From: an uncultured Collinsella sp.
Lineage (GTDB): Bacteria > Actinomycetota > Coriobacteriia > Coriobacteriales > Coriobacteriaceae
Direction of reading: 5' to 3'
Length of the DNA: 39,452 nt
Assembly: GCA_902494625.1 (NCBI GenBank)
Contig: CABUUB010000011.1
Location: 1 to 39,452, forward strand
The notes under the pieces are model-generated. The model was not told where the DNA came from, did not search any database, and saw only the letters and a list, made by a program, of their open reading frames with translations. Position 1 is the stretch's first letter. Each line of letters starts with the position of its first letter. The position numbers and the translations under genes were made by a program. This document shows, in pieces, positions 22,298 to 32,378 of the stretch.

Positions 22298-22528
22298 GTG
22301 GGCAAAAAATGCCAAATATGAGTACGGTTGCTATCTTAGTATCATATTGCCTTCGCAAAATAATAGACATAACAGCAAAATATGTTCATTAACGCAAACA
22401 CATATAAGTCCGCTATGGTGCTGTTTGATCAATTTAGGGACGCGTGTAAGCCGTGGGAGCGGCATTTGAGGCGGTTTTGGCTGTTACTAAAAAGGTAACA
22501 GTACTCATATTTGCCCTTTTTTGCCCAC
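22298..22528. mobile_element. 231-bp MITE-like element with 28-bp terminal inverted repeats
   Basis: The left end 22298-22325 starts GTGGGCAAAAAATGCC; the right end 22501-22528 is its complement at 26 of 28 positions. Interior AT-rich, no reading frame. Outermost bases (ACCC at 22293-22296 and GGGGT after the right arm) partly continue the pairing; no clear target-site duplication. Could instead encode a folded RNA. Confidence 0.5.
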
Positions 22529-22589
22529 GGGGTCTGGAAAGCACCGTCAGTGAGGTCTCAGGGAAGGCGTTTCGAGGCTCGAAGGACAC

Positions 22590-22625
22590 AAAACGGGGGC
22601 GCAGGTTGTCCTGCGCCCCCGTTTT
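22590..22625. terminator. Bidirectional rho-independent terminator
   Basis: AAAACGGGGGCGCAGG and CCTGCGCCCCCGTTTT form a perfect 16-bp stem with a 4-nt loop and A/T runs on both sides. It terminates the ABC exporter operon on the minus strand. Confidence 0.9.
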
Positions 22626-22655
22626 CTTGGCATTGCGGTTGTTTGCCGCCGGTTT

Positions 22656-24512
22656 TTACGCCGCTTCGTCGAACTGCGAGTTGTACAGGTCGGCGTAGAA
22701 GCCGCCCTGGGCGAGCAGCTCGTCGTGCGTGCCCTTCTCGACGATGTCGCCGTCGCGAATCACCAAGATCACGTCGGCGTTGCGGATCGTGGACAGGCGG
22801 TGCGCGATGACAAAGCTGGTGCGGCCCTGCATCAGCGCATCCATGGCGCGCTGAATGAGCTCCTCGGTACGGGTATCGACGTTGGAAGTCGCCTCGTCCA
22901 GAATCAGTGCCGGGCGGTCGGCCAAAATGGCACGGGCGATGGTCACGAGCTGGCGCTGACCCTGCGACAGGTTAGTGCCCTCCTCGTTGATCATAAAGTC
23001 GTAGCCGCCGGCGAGCGTATGGATAAAGTGGTCGCAGCGTGCGGCGCGTGCGGCGGCCTCGACCTCGGCATCGGTCGCATCGGGGCGTCCGTAGCGGATG
23101 TTCTCGCGGATGGTGCCGTTAAACAGCCAGGTGTCCTGCAGCACCATGGCAAACTCGCCGCGCAGCGCCGCGCGGTCCCAGTCGCGCACGTCGACGCCTT
23201 CGACGCGCAGCGAACCGCCGTCCACGTCGTAAAAGCGCTGCAGCAGCTTAATGAGCGTGGTCTTGCCGGCGCCGGTGGGGCCGACGATGGCAATGGTTTG
23301 GCCGGGCTTAGCCTCGCAGCTAAAGTCGTGGATGATGGTCTTGTCGGGCGTGTAGCCAAACTTGACATGGTCAAACTCCACGTGGCCGGGGCGCTTCTCG
23401 GGAATCTGCGCGTCGGCCTTCTGCTCCTCCTCGGGCGCGGCCAGGAACTCAAAGACGCGCTCGGTAGCGGCAGCCATCGACTGCATCGTGTTGCTCACGT
23501 TGCCCAGCTGCTGCACGGGTTGCGTAAAGTTTCGAACGTACTGGATAAAGCTCTGGATATCGCCGGGCGTGGCATTGCCGGTCAGCGCGAGCTGCGCGCC
23601 TACCACGACGACGCCCACGTAGCCCATGTTGCCCACCAGACTCATGAGCGGCATCATCAGGCCCGACAGGAACTGCGAGCGCCAGCCGCTAATAAAGAGG
23701 CGGTCGTTTTGACGGTCGAACTCCTCGATCGAGGCCTCGGCGCGGTCGAACACCTGAATGACGTTCTGGCCGGCAAAGTCCTCCTCGATAATGCCGTTGA
23801 CGGCGCCCAGAACCTGCTGTTGCTCGCGGAAGTACGGCTGCGAGAAGTGAATCATCACGGTCAAGATAATCGCGGCGGCCGGCAGCGTGAGCACGGTGAC
23901 GCCGGTAAGCGGTAGGCTGATCGAAAGCATCATGACGAGCACGCCGATAATCTGCGTCACCGACGTGATGAGCTGCGTCACGCTCTGGTTGAGCGACTGA
24001 CCCAGCGTATCGACGTCGTTGGTGATGCGGCTGAGTACGTCTCCCTTGCTGTGGCCGTTGAAGTAGCTCATCGGCACGACGGCAATCTTGGCGGCGATTT
24101 CCTTGCGCATGCGGTAGCAGATCTTTTGCGTGACGCCGGTCATGAGCCAGCCCTGGACCAGGCTGCAGACAGAGCTCGCCAGATACAGGCAGAGCAAAAA
24201 GCCGAGCGTCTTGGCGATCCAGTCAAAGTCAACGTCGCCGGTGCCGTTGACCTTGGCGACCAGGCCTTCGAACAGCTTGGTCGTAACCTGGCCGAGCACC
24301 TTGGGCCCCACAATGTTAAAGACGACCGAGCACACGGCAAAGGCGACGGCGGCAAACACGGCAACCTTGTGCTGACCGATATAGCCGAGCAACTGCCGCA
24401 TGGTGCCCTTAAAGTCCTTGGCCTTTTCGCCGCGGCCCATGCCACCCATGCGGCCCATGGGACCGCGCCGGCGGCTGGGCTTGGGAATCTGAGTCTTGGT
24501 CTCGTCTGCCAT
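22656..24512 (-). CDS. ABC exporter half-transporter (permease-ATPase fusion), subunit 2
   Basis: 618 aa. A basic N-terminal tail of ~35 residues is followed by six membrane helices (about 50-340) and a nucleotide-binding domain: Walker A GPTGAGKTT (about 410-418), signature LSQGQRQ, Walker B ALILDEATS, H-loop IAHRLST. This is the type IV (MsbA/LmrA-like) exporter fold. It overlaps the upstream exporter gene by one base (TAATG), so the two are translationally coupled and expected to form a heterodimer. The signature LSQGQ (not LSGGQ) is a common variant in one half of heterodimeric exporters. Regulated with its partner by the MarR protein at 26875. Substrate unknown; drug or toxic metabolite efflux is likely. 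Confidence 0.9.
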   Translation of the reverse strand: MADETKTQIPKPSRRRGPMGRMGGMGRGEKAKDFKGTMRQLLGYIGQHKVAVFAAVAFAVCSVVFNIVGPKVLGQVTTKLFEGLVAKVNGTGDVDFDWIAKTLGFLLCLYLASSVCSLVQGWLMTGVTQKICYRMRKEIAAKIAVVPMSYFNGHSKGDVLSRITNDVDTLGQSLNQSVTQLITSVTQIIGVLVMMLSISLPLTGVTVLTLPAAAIILTVMIHFSQPYFREQQQVLGAVNGIIEEDFAGQNVIQVFDRAEASIEEFDRQNDRLFISGWRSQFLSGLMMPLMSLVGNMGYVGVVVVGAQLALTGNATPGDIQSFIQYVRNFTQPVQQLGNVSNTMQSMAAATERVFEFLAAPEEEQKADAQIPEKRPGHVEFDHVKFGYTPDKTIIHDFSCEAKPGQTIAIVGPTGAGKTTLIKLLQRFYDVDGGSLRVEGVDVRDWDRAALRGEFAMVLQDTWLFNGTIRENIRYGRPDATDAEVEAAARAARCDHFIHTLAGGYDFMINEEGTNLSQGQRQLVTIARAILADRPALILDEATSNVDTRTEELIQRAMDALMQGRTSFVIAHRLSTIRNADVILVIRDGDIVEKGTHDELLAQGGFYADLYNSQFDEAA

Positions 24513-26878
24513 TAGTGCTCGCCTCCTTCCATAACGGCTGCAATTTCTTCTTGGGTGAGCCCCAGCTCCTCGGCGGAAAGCTGCGACTGTGCGATTTCCA
24601 GGTACGCCGGGCAGCTGTGCAGCAGCTCCTCGTGCGTGCCGGTGCCCACCACGTGACCGTCGTCGAGCACGATGATCTGGTCGGCGTGCATGATGGTCGC
24701 AATGCGCTGGGCCACGACCACGAGCGCGGCGTCGGTAACGTTTTTGGCCAGCTCCTCGCGCAGGCGAGCGTCGGTCTTGTAGTCGAGAGCGCTAAACGAG
24801 TCATCGAACACCACGACCTCGGGCTTTTTGGCCAACGCGCGGGCAATGGCCAGACGCTGGCGCTGACCGCCCGAGACATTGGAGCCGCCCTGGCTGATGG
24901 GGGAGTCGTAGCCGCCCTCGCGCTCGGCGATAAAGTCCTCCGCCTGGGCGATGCGTGCCGCCCGGTGCATGTCCTCGTCGCTTACCATGTCGCCGGCAAA
25001 CTTGAGGTTGCTCTCGACAGTGCCCGAGAACAGGCGACCCTGCTGCGGGATGTAGCCAATGCGGCGGCGCAGCTCGGAAAGGGTCATGTCGCGCACATCG
25101 ATGCCGTCGAGCGAAATGCTGCCGCCCGTGACGTCGTACAGGCGCGGAATCAGCTGCACGAGCGTGGACTTGCCCGAGCCCGTGGAGCCAATAATGCCGA
25201 GCATCTGACCGGCATGCGTGGTGAAGTTCACGCCGCTGATGACGTCGGCGCGGGCATCGGGATACTGGAAGCTCACGTCGCGGAAGGTGAGCTCGCCGCG
25301 CGGCGCGCTGGCAGCGGGCAGTTTGGGCGAGGCGGGGTCGTTGATGCTCGTGGGGCAGGTGATGACCTCTTCCACGCGCTCGGCTGCGACCTCGGCGCGG
25401 GGCAGGATGACCGAAACCATGGTGAGGATCATAAACGCCATGACGATCTGCATGGTGTAGGAGATAAACGCCATCATGTTGCCGACCTGCATCACGCCGT
25501 CGGACACGCCCTGCGCGCCAAACCAGACGATAAGCACGGTGATGCAGTTCATGACGAGCATCATGAGCGGCATCATAAAGCTCATGGCTCGGTTGGTGTA
25601 GAGCTGCGTGGTCATCAGGTCGAGCGAAGCCTTGTCAAAACGCTCGAGCTCATGCTCCTCGCGGTTGAACGAGCGGATGGGCATAAGGCCGTCGAGCAGC
25701 TCGCGGGCGGTAAGGTTCACACGGTCCACAAAGCTCTGCATCTTTTTGAACTTGGGCATGGTGAGGCCCATAAGCACGCCGACGACGGCCGAGACCGCGA
25801 TGATGGCCACGGCGATGGTCCACTCTAGGCCGGTATGGTTGGCCAGGACGCGCATGACGGCGACGATGCCCATGACGGGGGCCATCAGACACATGCGGAT
25901 AAACAGGGTTGCGGCCATCTGGATCTGCTGAATGTCGTTGGTGCAGCGGGTGATGAGCGAGGCCTGGCTAAACTTGCCCACCTCGGCCGGCGAGAAGTGC
26001 ATAACCTTGTTGAAGGTCTCGCGGCGCAGGTCGCGGGCGATGGAGCAGGCGGTGCGCGAAGCCACGGCACCGGTCAGGATGGTGGCGACGAGCGAGATCA
26101 GGCACAGACCAAACATCGTGGTCGCCATGCGGCCCAGGTAGGCGTTCTGCACGTCGGCGGGGTCGATGCCCTGCGCCTTGTACTCGTCTTGCACATAGCT
26201 CACGGCGCGTTGGGTCACGATGGAGCCCGACATGGAGCCCATTTTGTCCGCCATATCGTTGGCGCCCTCGACGAGCTTGCCCTGGTCGATTAGGCCGCCT
26301 TCAACGCCTAGACGCAGACCCTTCATGGTGATCTTACCGCCGTCGGCATCAATCTGCTTTTGCATGTTCTGCGCCGCTGCGGCCTTCTGCTGCATCTCGG
26401 CGAGTTGCTCGGACGTCATCGCCGCCATCTGCTCGGGCGTGGGCATGGCCCGGGCGCCGCTGTTGTCTTTCTCGCCGGACGTGCCCATCATGTCGCCCAT
26501 GGAGTTGGCATCGATGCCCTGGTTGAACGAAAGGACGACAGTCTCGGGCAGGCTCATGATGTCGGAAATCTTGCCGCCGTCGGCGCGCTCCTCCTCGGTG
26601 CCCTTGTACGTTCGAATGCCGTTATTGTCCGCCTTGCTAAACACGGCCTCCACAGCCTTGGCGTCCTTGGTGCTCATAAAGAGTTCGAGGTCGTCGAGCG
26701 ATTCGGCACGGATGGTGTCGGGCACGGGCGACGCGATGCCGCCTTGCTGCACACCCACGTCGACGATGTCGCTCATATAGGTAGGCAGCGCCAGATCGGC
26801 GTTGCAGCTGATTACGATAAGTACGATAGCTGCGAACAGTGCCAAGATATGTTTTTTAAAGAGCTTGAGAATCCTCAC
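24512..26878 (-). CDS. ABC exporter half-transporter with large extracytoplasmic insert, subunit 1
   Basis: 788 aa, about 170-200 longer than a standard half-exporter. The extra length is a mostly polar stretch after the first membrane helix (about residues 35-240) that includes a Met- and Gln-rich segment (MPTPEQMAAMTSEQLAEMQQ). The remaining membrane helices lie at about 250-500. The nucleotide-binding domain has Walker A GSTGSGKST, signature VSGGQRQRLAIARAL, Walker B VVVFDDSFSALD and an H-loop replaced by VVAQRIAT (Gln instead of His). An Asp at the Walker B catalytic position and Gln in the switch loop suggest a degenerate ATP site in the heterodimer. GTG start at 26878 overlapping the MarR stop by 3 bp. 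Confidence 0.9.
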   Translation of the reverse strand: MRILKLFKKHILALFAAIVLIVISCNADLALPTYMSDIVDVGVQQGGIASPVPDTIRAESLDDLELFMSTKDAKAVEAVFSKADNNGIRTYKGTEEERADGGKISDIMSLPETVVLSFNQGIDANSMGDMMGTSGEKDNSGARAMPTPEQMAAMTSEQLAEMQQKAAAAQNMQKQIDADGGKITMKGLRLGVEGGLIDQGKLVEGANDMADKMGSMSGSIVTQRAVSYVQDEYKAQGIDPADVQNAYLGRMATTMFGLCLISLVATILTGAVASRTACSIARDLRRETFNKVMHFSPAEVGKFSQASLITRCTNDIQQIQMAATLFIRMCLMAPVMGIVAVMRVLANHTGLEWTIAVAIIAVSAVVGVLMGLTMPKFKKMQSFVDRVNLTARELLDGLMPIRSFNREEHELERFDKASLDLMTTQLYTNRAMSFMMPLMMLVMNCITVLIVWFGAQGVSDGVMQVGNMMAFISYTMQIVMAFMILTMVSVILPRAEVAAERVEEVITCPTSINDPASPKLPAASAPRGELTFRDVSFQYPDARADVISGVNFTTHAGQMLGIIGSTGSGKSTLVQLIPRLYDVTGGSISLDGIDVRDMTLSELRRRIGYIPQQGRLFSGTVESNLKFAGDMVSDEDMHRAARIAQAEDFIAEREGGYDSPISQGGSNVSGGQRQRLAIARALAKKPEVVVFDDSFSALDYKTDARLREELAKNVTDAALVVVAQRIATIMHADQIIVLDDGHVVGTGTHEELLHSCPAYLEIAQSQLSAEELGLTQEEIAAVMEGGEH

Positions 26879-27324
26879 TCGGCATCTCTCCTTTCTTGAT
26901 TGCGGTCGATAATTTCGTTGGCACGTCTAAGAAGGCGCACCATCTCTTGGGTATCTGTTTCGCCAAGCTGCTCGAGGAAGGCCGCGGTGCGGTCCTCGAA
27001 TTCTCGACGTTTGATTTCGATAACCTGGAATCCTTTGTCGGTCACCGTGACGTGTACGCGACGACGGTCGGTCTTTGAGTGCTCGCGCTCGACCCAGCCC
27101 TTGGCCTCGAGGGCGCGCAGGATATTGGCGATGCGGGCGCTCGAGACCCAGGCACGATCGGCGAGTTCGCTCGGCGTGAGCGAGCCGCCGGCGCGCATGA
27201 GGGCGCGCATGACGGCCATCTCGCCACCCAGAGCCTGGTCGGCAAAGCGCGAAACGCGCTGGTGCATGCTGCCAAACTCGGTAAAGAGCTGACGCCCAAG
27301 CTCATGGAAATCGGTATCTTCCAC
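26875..27324 (-). CDS. MarR-family transcriptional regulator
   Basis: 149 aa with the MarR winged helix: SLTPSELADRAWVSSARIAN (recognition region about 48-67), ILRALEAKGWVEREHSKTDRRRVHV wing (split as ILRALEAKGWVERE and HSKTDRRRVHV) and a dimerising C-terminal helix. First gene of the operon with two ABC exporter halves. The GTG start at 27324 is preceded by AGGGG. An inverted repeat overlaps the start (27316-27362), so it probably represses its own operon and is released by an exporter substrate (family knowledge plus inference). Confidence 0.88.
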   Translation of the reverse strand: MEDTDFHELGRQLFTEFGSMHQRVSRFADQALGGEMAVMRALMRAGGSLTPSELADRAWVSSARIANILRALEAKGWVEREHSKTDRRRVHVTVTDKGFQVIEIKRREFEDRTAAFLEQLGETDTQEMVRLLRRANEIIDRNQERRDAE

Positions 27325-27362
27325 CGAAAACCCCTAACACTAGAAACTATTTTCGGTGAAAG
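27318..27362 (-). promoter_or_regulatory. Candidate MarR operator overlapping the start codon
   Basis: Minus-strand TTTCACCGAAAA and TTTTCGGTGGAA are complementary at 11 of 12 positions, about 20 bp apart. The second arm contains the GTG start codon, so binding would block both transcription and ribosome access. Confidence 0.5.
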
Positions 27363-27391
27363 ATGATACCCCCGCCCAAGCATTCCATTCG

Positions 27392-27422
27392 GTAGATTTT
27401 TAGGCATGTCCCAAAAATCTAC
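27392..27422. repeat. Small inverted repeat between marR and the SDR gene
   Basis: GTAGATTTTT (27392-27401) pairs perfectly with AAAAATCTAC (27413-27422). On the minus strand AGTAGA, TT-rich stretch and ATGCC resemble one end of the 119-bp elements at 2591 and 16578, so it may be a short relative; that is inference. Confidence 0.5.
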
Positions 27423-27614
27423 TTGGCCGCTAGGCAATATAAAGAGCGTATAAAGAATTAAAATAATTCAATAATTGTAGCGTTTCAAAGAATTATCATG
27501 CACGCGGTTAGGCGAGGGGTTGTCACCACCATGACGACTGGGACTCATATAATCGCCACGTGCGATGCTCCAACTTCCCGCGAGGAGACACCTTATATAA
27601 AGGGGGATGGAGTC

Positions 27615-28364
27615 ATGGCATTTGACTTCACGGGCAAGACCGCGATTGTCACGGGCGGCACTCAGGGCATTGGCCTCGAGATCGCCAAGGGCATCGTCGC
27701 GGGCGGCGGACATGTCGCGCTCATCGCAAGGAACGCTGCTAAGGGCGAGGCCGCGGTGGCCGAGCTTGGCGAGGGCAACAAGTTCTATCAGCTCGATGTC
27801 GCCGATGCACCCAAGGCGCGCGAGACTGTCGAGCAGATTTTTACGGACCTGCCGCAAACCAACATCCTGATCAACTGCGCTGGCGTCATCAGCACCAAGA
27901 AGTTCGATGAGATCGATGACACCGAGTGGCGTCGCACCATCGACATCAACCTCAACGGCACCTTTACCATGATGAACGCCGTGTACCCGCACTTTAAGGC
28001 GGCCCATGCCGGCACTATCGTCAACGTGAGTTCTGTTGCCGGCAAGATCGGCGGCGGCCTGCTCGGCACCGCGGCTTACGCGAGCTCCAAGGCCGGTGTT
28101 AACGGTCTAACCAAGGCAGTCGCCAAGGAAGGCGGCAAGTTCGGCGTCCGCTGCAACGCCGTGTGCCCGTCGCTTACCCTTACCGATATGACCTCGATTC
28201 TCTCTGACGAGAACTCTCAGCGCATCATCAACGGTATCCCTCTGGGCCGCGCTGCCCAGGCCAGCGAGCCTGCGCAGATGGTGCTCTTCTTCGCTTCCGA
28301 CCTCGCCAGCTTCGTGAACGGCGAGATCGGTGACTGCGACGGCGGCATCGTCCTGGACGGGTAA
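27615..28364 (+). CDS. Short-chain dehydrogenase/reductase (SDR)
   Basis: 249 aa, classical SDR. The cofactor motif is TGGTQGIG (14-21), then NCAG (about 88-91), the catalytic Ser in IVNVSSVAG, and YASSK (Tyr and Lys of the active site, near 157-161). The C-terminal CDGGIVLDG is the typical end. ATG 27615 behind GGGGGATGG; an upstream in-frame ATG at 27498 lies in the promoter region (TATAAT at 27548-27553). Followed after 108 bp by a KdgT-like permease, so a role in 2-keto-3-deoxygluconate or related sugar-acid metabolism (KduD-like) is possible but not proven. A terminator-like hairpin sits between them. Confidence 0.85.
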   Translation: MAFDFTGKTAIVTGGTQGIGLEIAKGIVAGGGHVALIARNAAKGEAAVAELGEGNKFYQLDVADAPKARETVEQIFTDLPQTNILINCAGVISTKKFDEIDDTEWRRTIDINLNGTFTMMNAVYPHFKAAHAGTIVNVSSVAGKIGGGLLGTAAYASSKAGVNGLTKAVAKEGGKFGVRCNAVCPSLTLTDMTSILSDENSQRIINGIPLGRAAQASEPAQMVLFFASDLASFVNGEIGDCDGGIVLDG

Positions 28365-28383
28365 TACCCCGCGACGATAATTC

Positions 28384-28421
28384 GGCGACGGCTCCTGCGA
28401 CTCGGGACCGTCGCCTTCTTT
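28384..28421 (+). terminator. Terminator or attenuator between SDR and permease genes
   Basis: GGCGACGG (28384-28391) pairs perfectly with CCGTCGCC (28408-28415), followed by TTCTTTCT. It would reduce read-through into the permease gene. Confidence 0.65.
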
Positions 28422-28472
28422 CTGACATAGGCGCGTGCGGCTACGATTCGCATGCATCCAAAGGAGATATAT

Positions 28473-29492
28473 ATGAGTGAATCGACTGCGGTGGAGGCGC
28501 CGGCGGCAAAGGAGCCGTTCTTTAAGATGTCCTCCATCCCGGGTGCCAATATTTTGGTGCCGCTTTTGCTGGGCTGCCTGCTCAACACGCTATTCCCCGA
28601 CCTGTTCAAAACACTCGGCAGCTTTACGCTCGGCATGACCCAGCAGGGCGCCGGCCCGCTTGTGGGCGCCTTTTTGCTGATTGTCGGAACGACGATTTCG
28701 TTTAAGAGCGCTCCTGCCGCCGCTGCTCGCGGTGCCATCATCATTGCCGTCAAGCAAATCGTGGTCGTTGCCGTGTCGCTGCTCATCCTTTATGTGTTCA
28801 ACGACAACCTGTTTGGCATCTCTGCCATGGTGATGCTGGCCGCTTGCACCGGCGCCAACAATGCTATGTACGCTGGACTGATGGGCACCATGGGCAACGA
28901 GGCCGAGCGTGGCGCCGTCGCCATCACCACGCTCGTCGTCGGTCCTCCGGTCACGATGATTGTCCTTGGCGCTGCCGGCCAGGCTCCGATTGGCTGGTCG
29001 CTCGTGGGCGCCATTCTGCCGATCGTCGTCGGCATTATTCTGGGTAACCTCTTCCCGAGCTTTAAGAAGATGATGGCACCGGCACTTTCCGCCATCATCG
29101 TGCTCGTCTTCTTTGCCATGGGCTCGACCATGACTTTTGGCCAGCTTATCAACGGCGGTCTTCCCGGCATCCTGCTCGGCGTGATCTGCTCGGTGGTCTT
29201 TGCAATTCCCGTCATCGCGGTCGATAAGCTCACGGGCGGTACGGGTGTCGCAGGTGCGGCCATTTCAAGCTGCGCCGGAGCCAATGTGGCCACGCCTGCT
29301 GCCATGGCAAGCGTCAATGGGGCCATGTACGGTGGCGCCGTGCTCGCGACGGCTACGGCACAGGTTGCTGCCTGCGCAATCGTGACGGCTATTTTGACCC
29401 CGCTGGTCACCAGCTGGTGCTACAAGCATTTTGAGGGCCAGGGCAACGGCGATAGCAAGGCAACGACCGACAAGGCCGCCGCAGCCGCCTAA
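28473..29492 (+). CDS. 2-keto-3-deoxygluconate permease-like transporter (KdgT family)
   Basis: 339 aa with about ten membrane helices. The signature blocks are SIPGANILVPLLLGCLLNT at the start, ACTGANNAMYAGLMG in the middle and GAAISSCAGANVATPAAMA near the end, as in KdgT-family proton symporters for 2-keto-3-deoxygluconate. The C-terminal tail is charged and Ala-rich. ATG 28473 with AAAGGAGA 6 bp upstream; the ATG at 28452 is rejected because it overlaps that site. Probably imports a sugar acid used by the preceding SDR enzyme (inference). A 15-bp hairpin follows at 29531-29564. Confidence 0.82.
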   Translation: MSESTAVEAPAAKEPFFKMSSIPGANILVPLLLGCLLNTLFPDLFKTLGSFTLGMTQQGAGPLVGAFLLIVGTTISFKSAPAAAARGAIIIAVKQIVVVAVSLLILYVFNDNLFGISAMVMLAACTGANNAMYAGLMGTMGNEAERGAVAITTLVVGPPVTMIVLGAAGQAPIGWSLVGAILPIVVGIILGNLFPSFKKMMAPALSAIIVLVFFAMGSTMTFGQLINGGLPGILLGVICSVVFAIPVIAVDKLTGGTGVAGAAISSCAGANVATPAAMASVNGAMYGGAVLATATAQVAACAIVTAILTPLVTSWCYKHFEGQGNGDSKATTDKAAAAA

Positions 29493-29959
29493 TGCAAAGC
29501 GGCAATCAAAGCTAAAAACTAGCTACGCCACAGGGCGGCCACGGGGGATCCCGTGGCCGCCCTGCAGTTTCTGTAGGGTCTCTGGGACACTTTACCCTGC
29601 TAAAGCTGGCATAACAGCTAGAGCGAACGTCGTACAAAGGCAAGAAAAAATAACATACAAATCGGTGAACGGTAGTCGTTCGCGCTCGCATTTCCTGCGG
29701 GTTTGTAAAAAACGCTCTTATGATATAAAAAAAGAAACATATAACAGCCCAGATGGAGAGGGTCGCTATGTTATCCTTCTCAAACGGGTGAAATCTTGGG
29801 TTTTGGGTTGTAGTTCCAAGGTGGACAAACGTTTTTCTCTGCACCAACGTGTGGTGAAGAACGGAAGAAGCCGGTAGTGCAAGCCGAACATTCAAGAATT
29901 CAATAAGCAGCGGTGTGAGAGAGCGCCGCATTACACGTAACTAGGAGCGTGGTTACACA
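29493..29959. promoter_or_regulatory. 467-bp region: permease terminator, promoter and long leader of pfl
   Basis: After the hairpin at 29531-29564 the DNA becomes AT-rich near 29640-29760. A possible pfl promoter is TTTGTA (29703) with TATAAA 16 bp on (about 29725), preceded by a GAACG/CGTTC dyad (29667-29681). That leaves ~200 nt of leader containing a tiny ORF at 29768-29791 (seven codons, MLSFSNG) with GGAGAGG before it. The pfl ATG itself has AGGAG 14 bp upstream, unusually far. Confidence 0.4.
29531..29564 (+). terminator. Hairpin terminator after the KdgT-like gene
   Basis: CAGGGCGGCCACGGG (29531-29545) pairs perfectly with CCCGTGGCCGCCCTG (29550-29564). Ts after it are sparse (CAGTTTCTG). 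Confidence 0.6.
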
Positions 29960-32011
<2,052 letters not shown>

Positions 32012-32096
32012 CTATTGTTAGTGCTATACTAACAATAACGATTACTGATTAGTGCGCCGGTTTCGGCCGGCGCCTATTAATCGAAGGAGACACATT
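32012..32096. promoter_or_regulatory. Hairpin pair in the spacer of the split pfl
   Basis: ATTGTTAGT (32014-32022) pairs perfectly with ACTAACAAT (32028-32036), and GCGCCGG (32054-32060) with CCGGCGC (32067-32073). GAAGGAG follows at 32083-32089. These could be RNA-processing sites or could set the ratio of the two proteins. Confidence 0.6.
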
Positions 32097-32348
32097 ATGA
32101 AGGTTTCTGAAGTTTCCGAGACTCAGGCCGATAACCTGGTCCACATGCTCGACGCTTACGCCGAGAAGGGTGGCCACCACCTGAACATCAACGTCTTCAA
32201 CCGTGAGACGCTGCTCGACGCTCAGGCTCACCCCGAGAAGTATCCGCAGCTGACCATCCGCGTTTCCGGCTATGCCGTGAACTTCCACACGCTCACCAAG
32301 GAGCAGCAGGACGAGGTCATTTCGCGTACCTTCCACGACAAGTTCTAA
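32097..32348 (+). CDS. Stand-alone glycyl-radical domain of pyruvate formate-lyase
   Basis: 83 aa. It contains the PFL C-terminal domain: GGHHLNINVFNRETLLDAQA, PEKYPQLTIRVSGYAV with the radical Gly58, and LTKEQQDEVISRTF at the end. In single-chain PFL this domain is fused to the large part; in enterobacteria a separate, longer homologue (YfiD/GrcA, about 127 aa) replaces a damaged one. Here the chromosome-encoded large protein has no such domain, so this small protein is presumably an obligate subunit. The N-terminal MKVSEVSETQADNLVHMLDA aligns with the linker helix just before the domain. ATG 32097 has an ideal GAAGGAG. It could be annotated elsewhere as GrcA. Confidence 0.92.
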   Translation: MKVSEVSETQADNLVHMLDAYAEKGGHHLNINVFNRETLLDAQAHPEKYPQLTIRVSGYAVNFHTLTKEQQDEVISRTFHDKF

Positions 32349-32378
32349 AGGGTTCAACTCCTGTAGGATTACTGGGGT

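Larger units (their letters stand above)
22075..22655. other. 581-bp non-coding region with repeat fragment, MITE-like element and terminator
   Basis: No gene seen. It holds the upstream region of DAHP synthase, a partial copy of the convergent-cassette tail (22182-22224), the 231-bp inverted-repeat element (22298-22528) and the bidirectional terminator (22590-22625). The AT-rich interior of the element contrasts with the GC-rich surroundings. Confidence 0.75.

Noticed and set aside
22453..22810. Short + strand frames near the end of the ABC exporter operon
   Set aside because: They cross the MITE-like end and the bidirectional terminator and have no family resemblance.
22725..25828. Long + strand frames opposite the ABC exporter genes
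   Set aside because: Shadows of genes with complete Walker A, signature and Walker B motifs on the minus strand.
29431..29931. Reading frames in the pfl upstream region on both strands
   Set aside because: No homology or ribosome sites; they run through a terminator hairpin and AT-rich promoter DNA.
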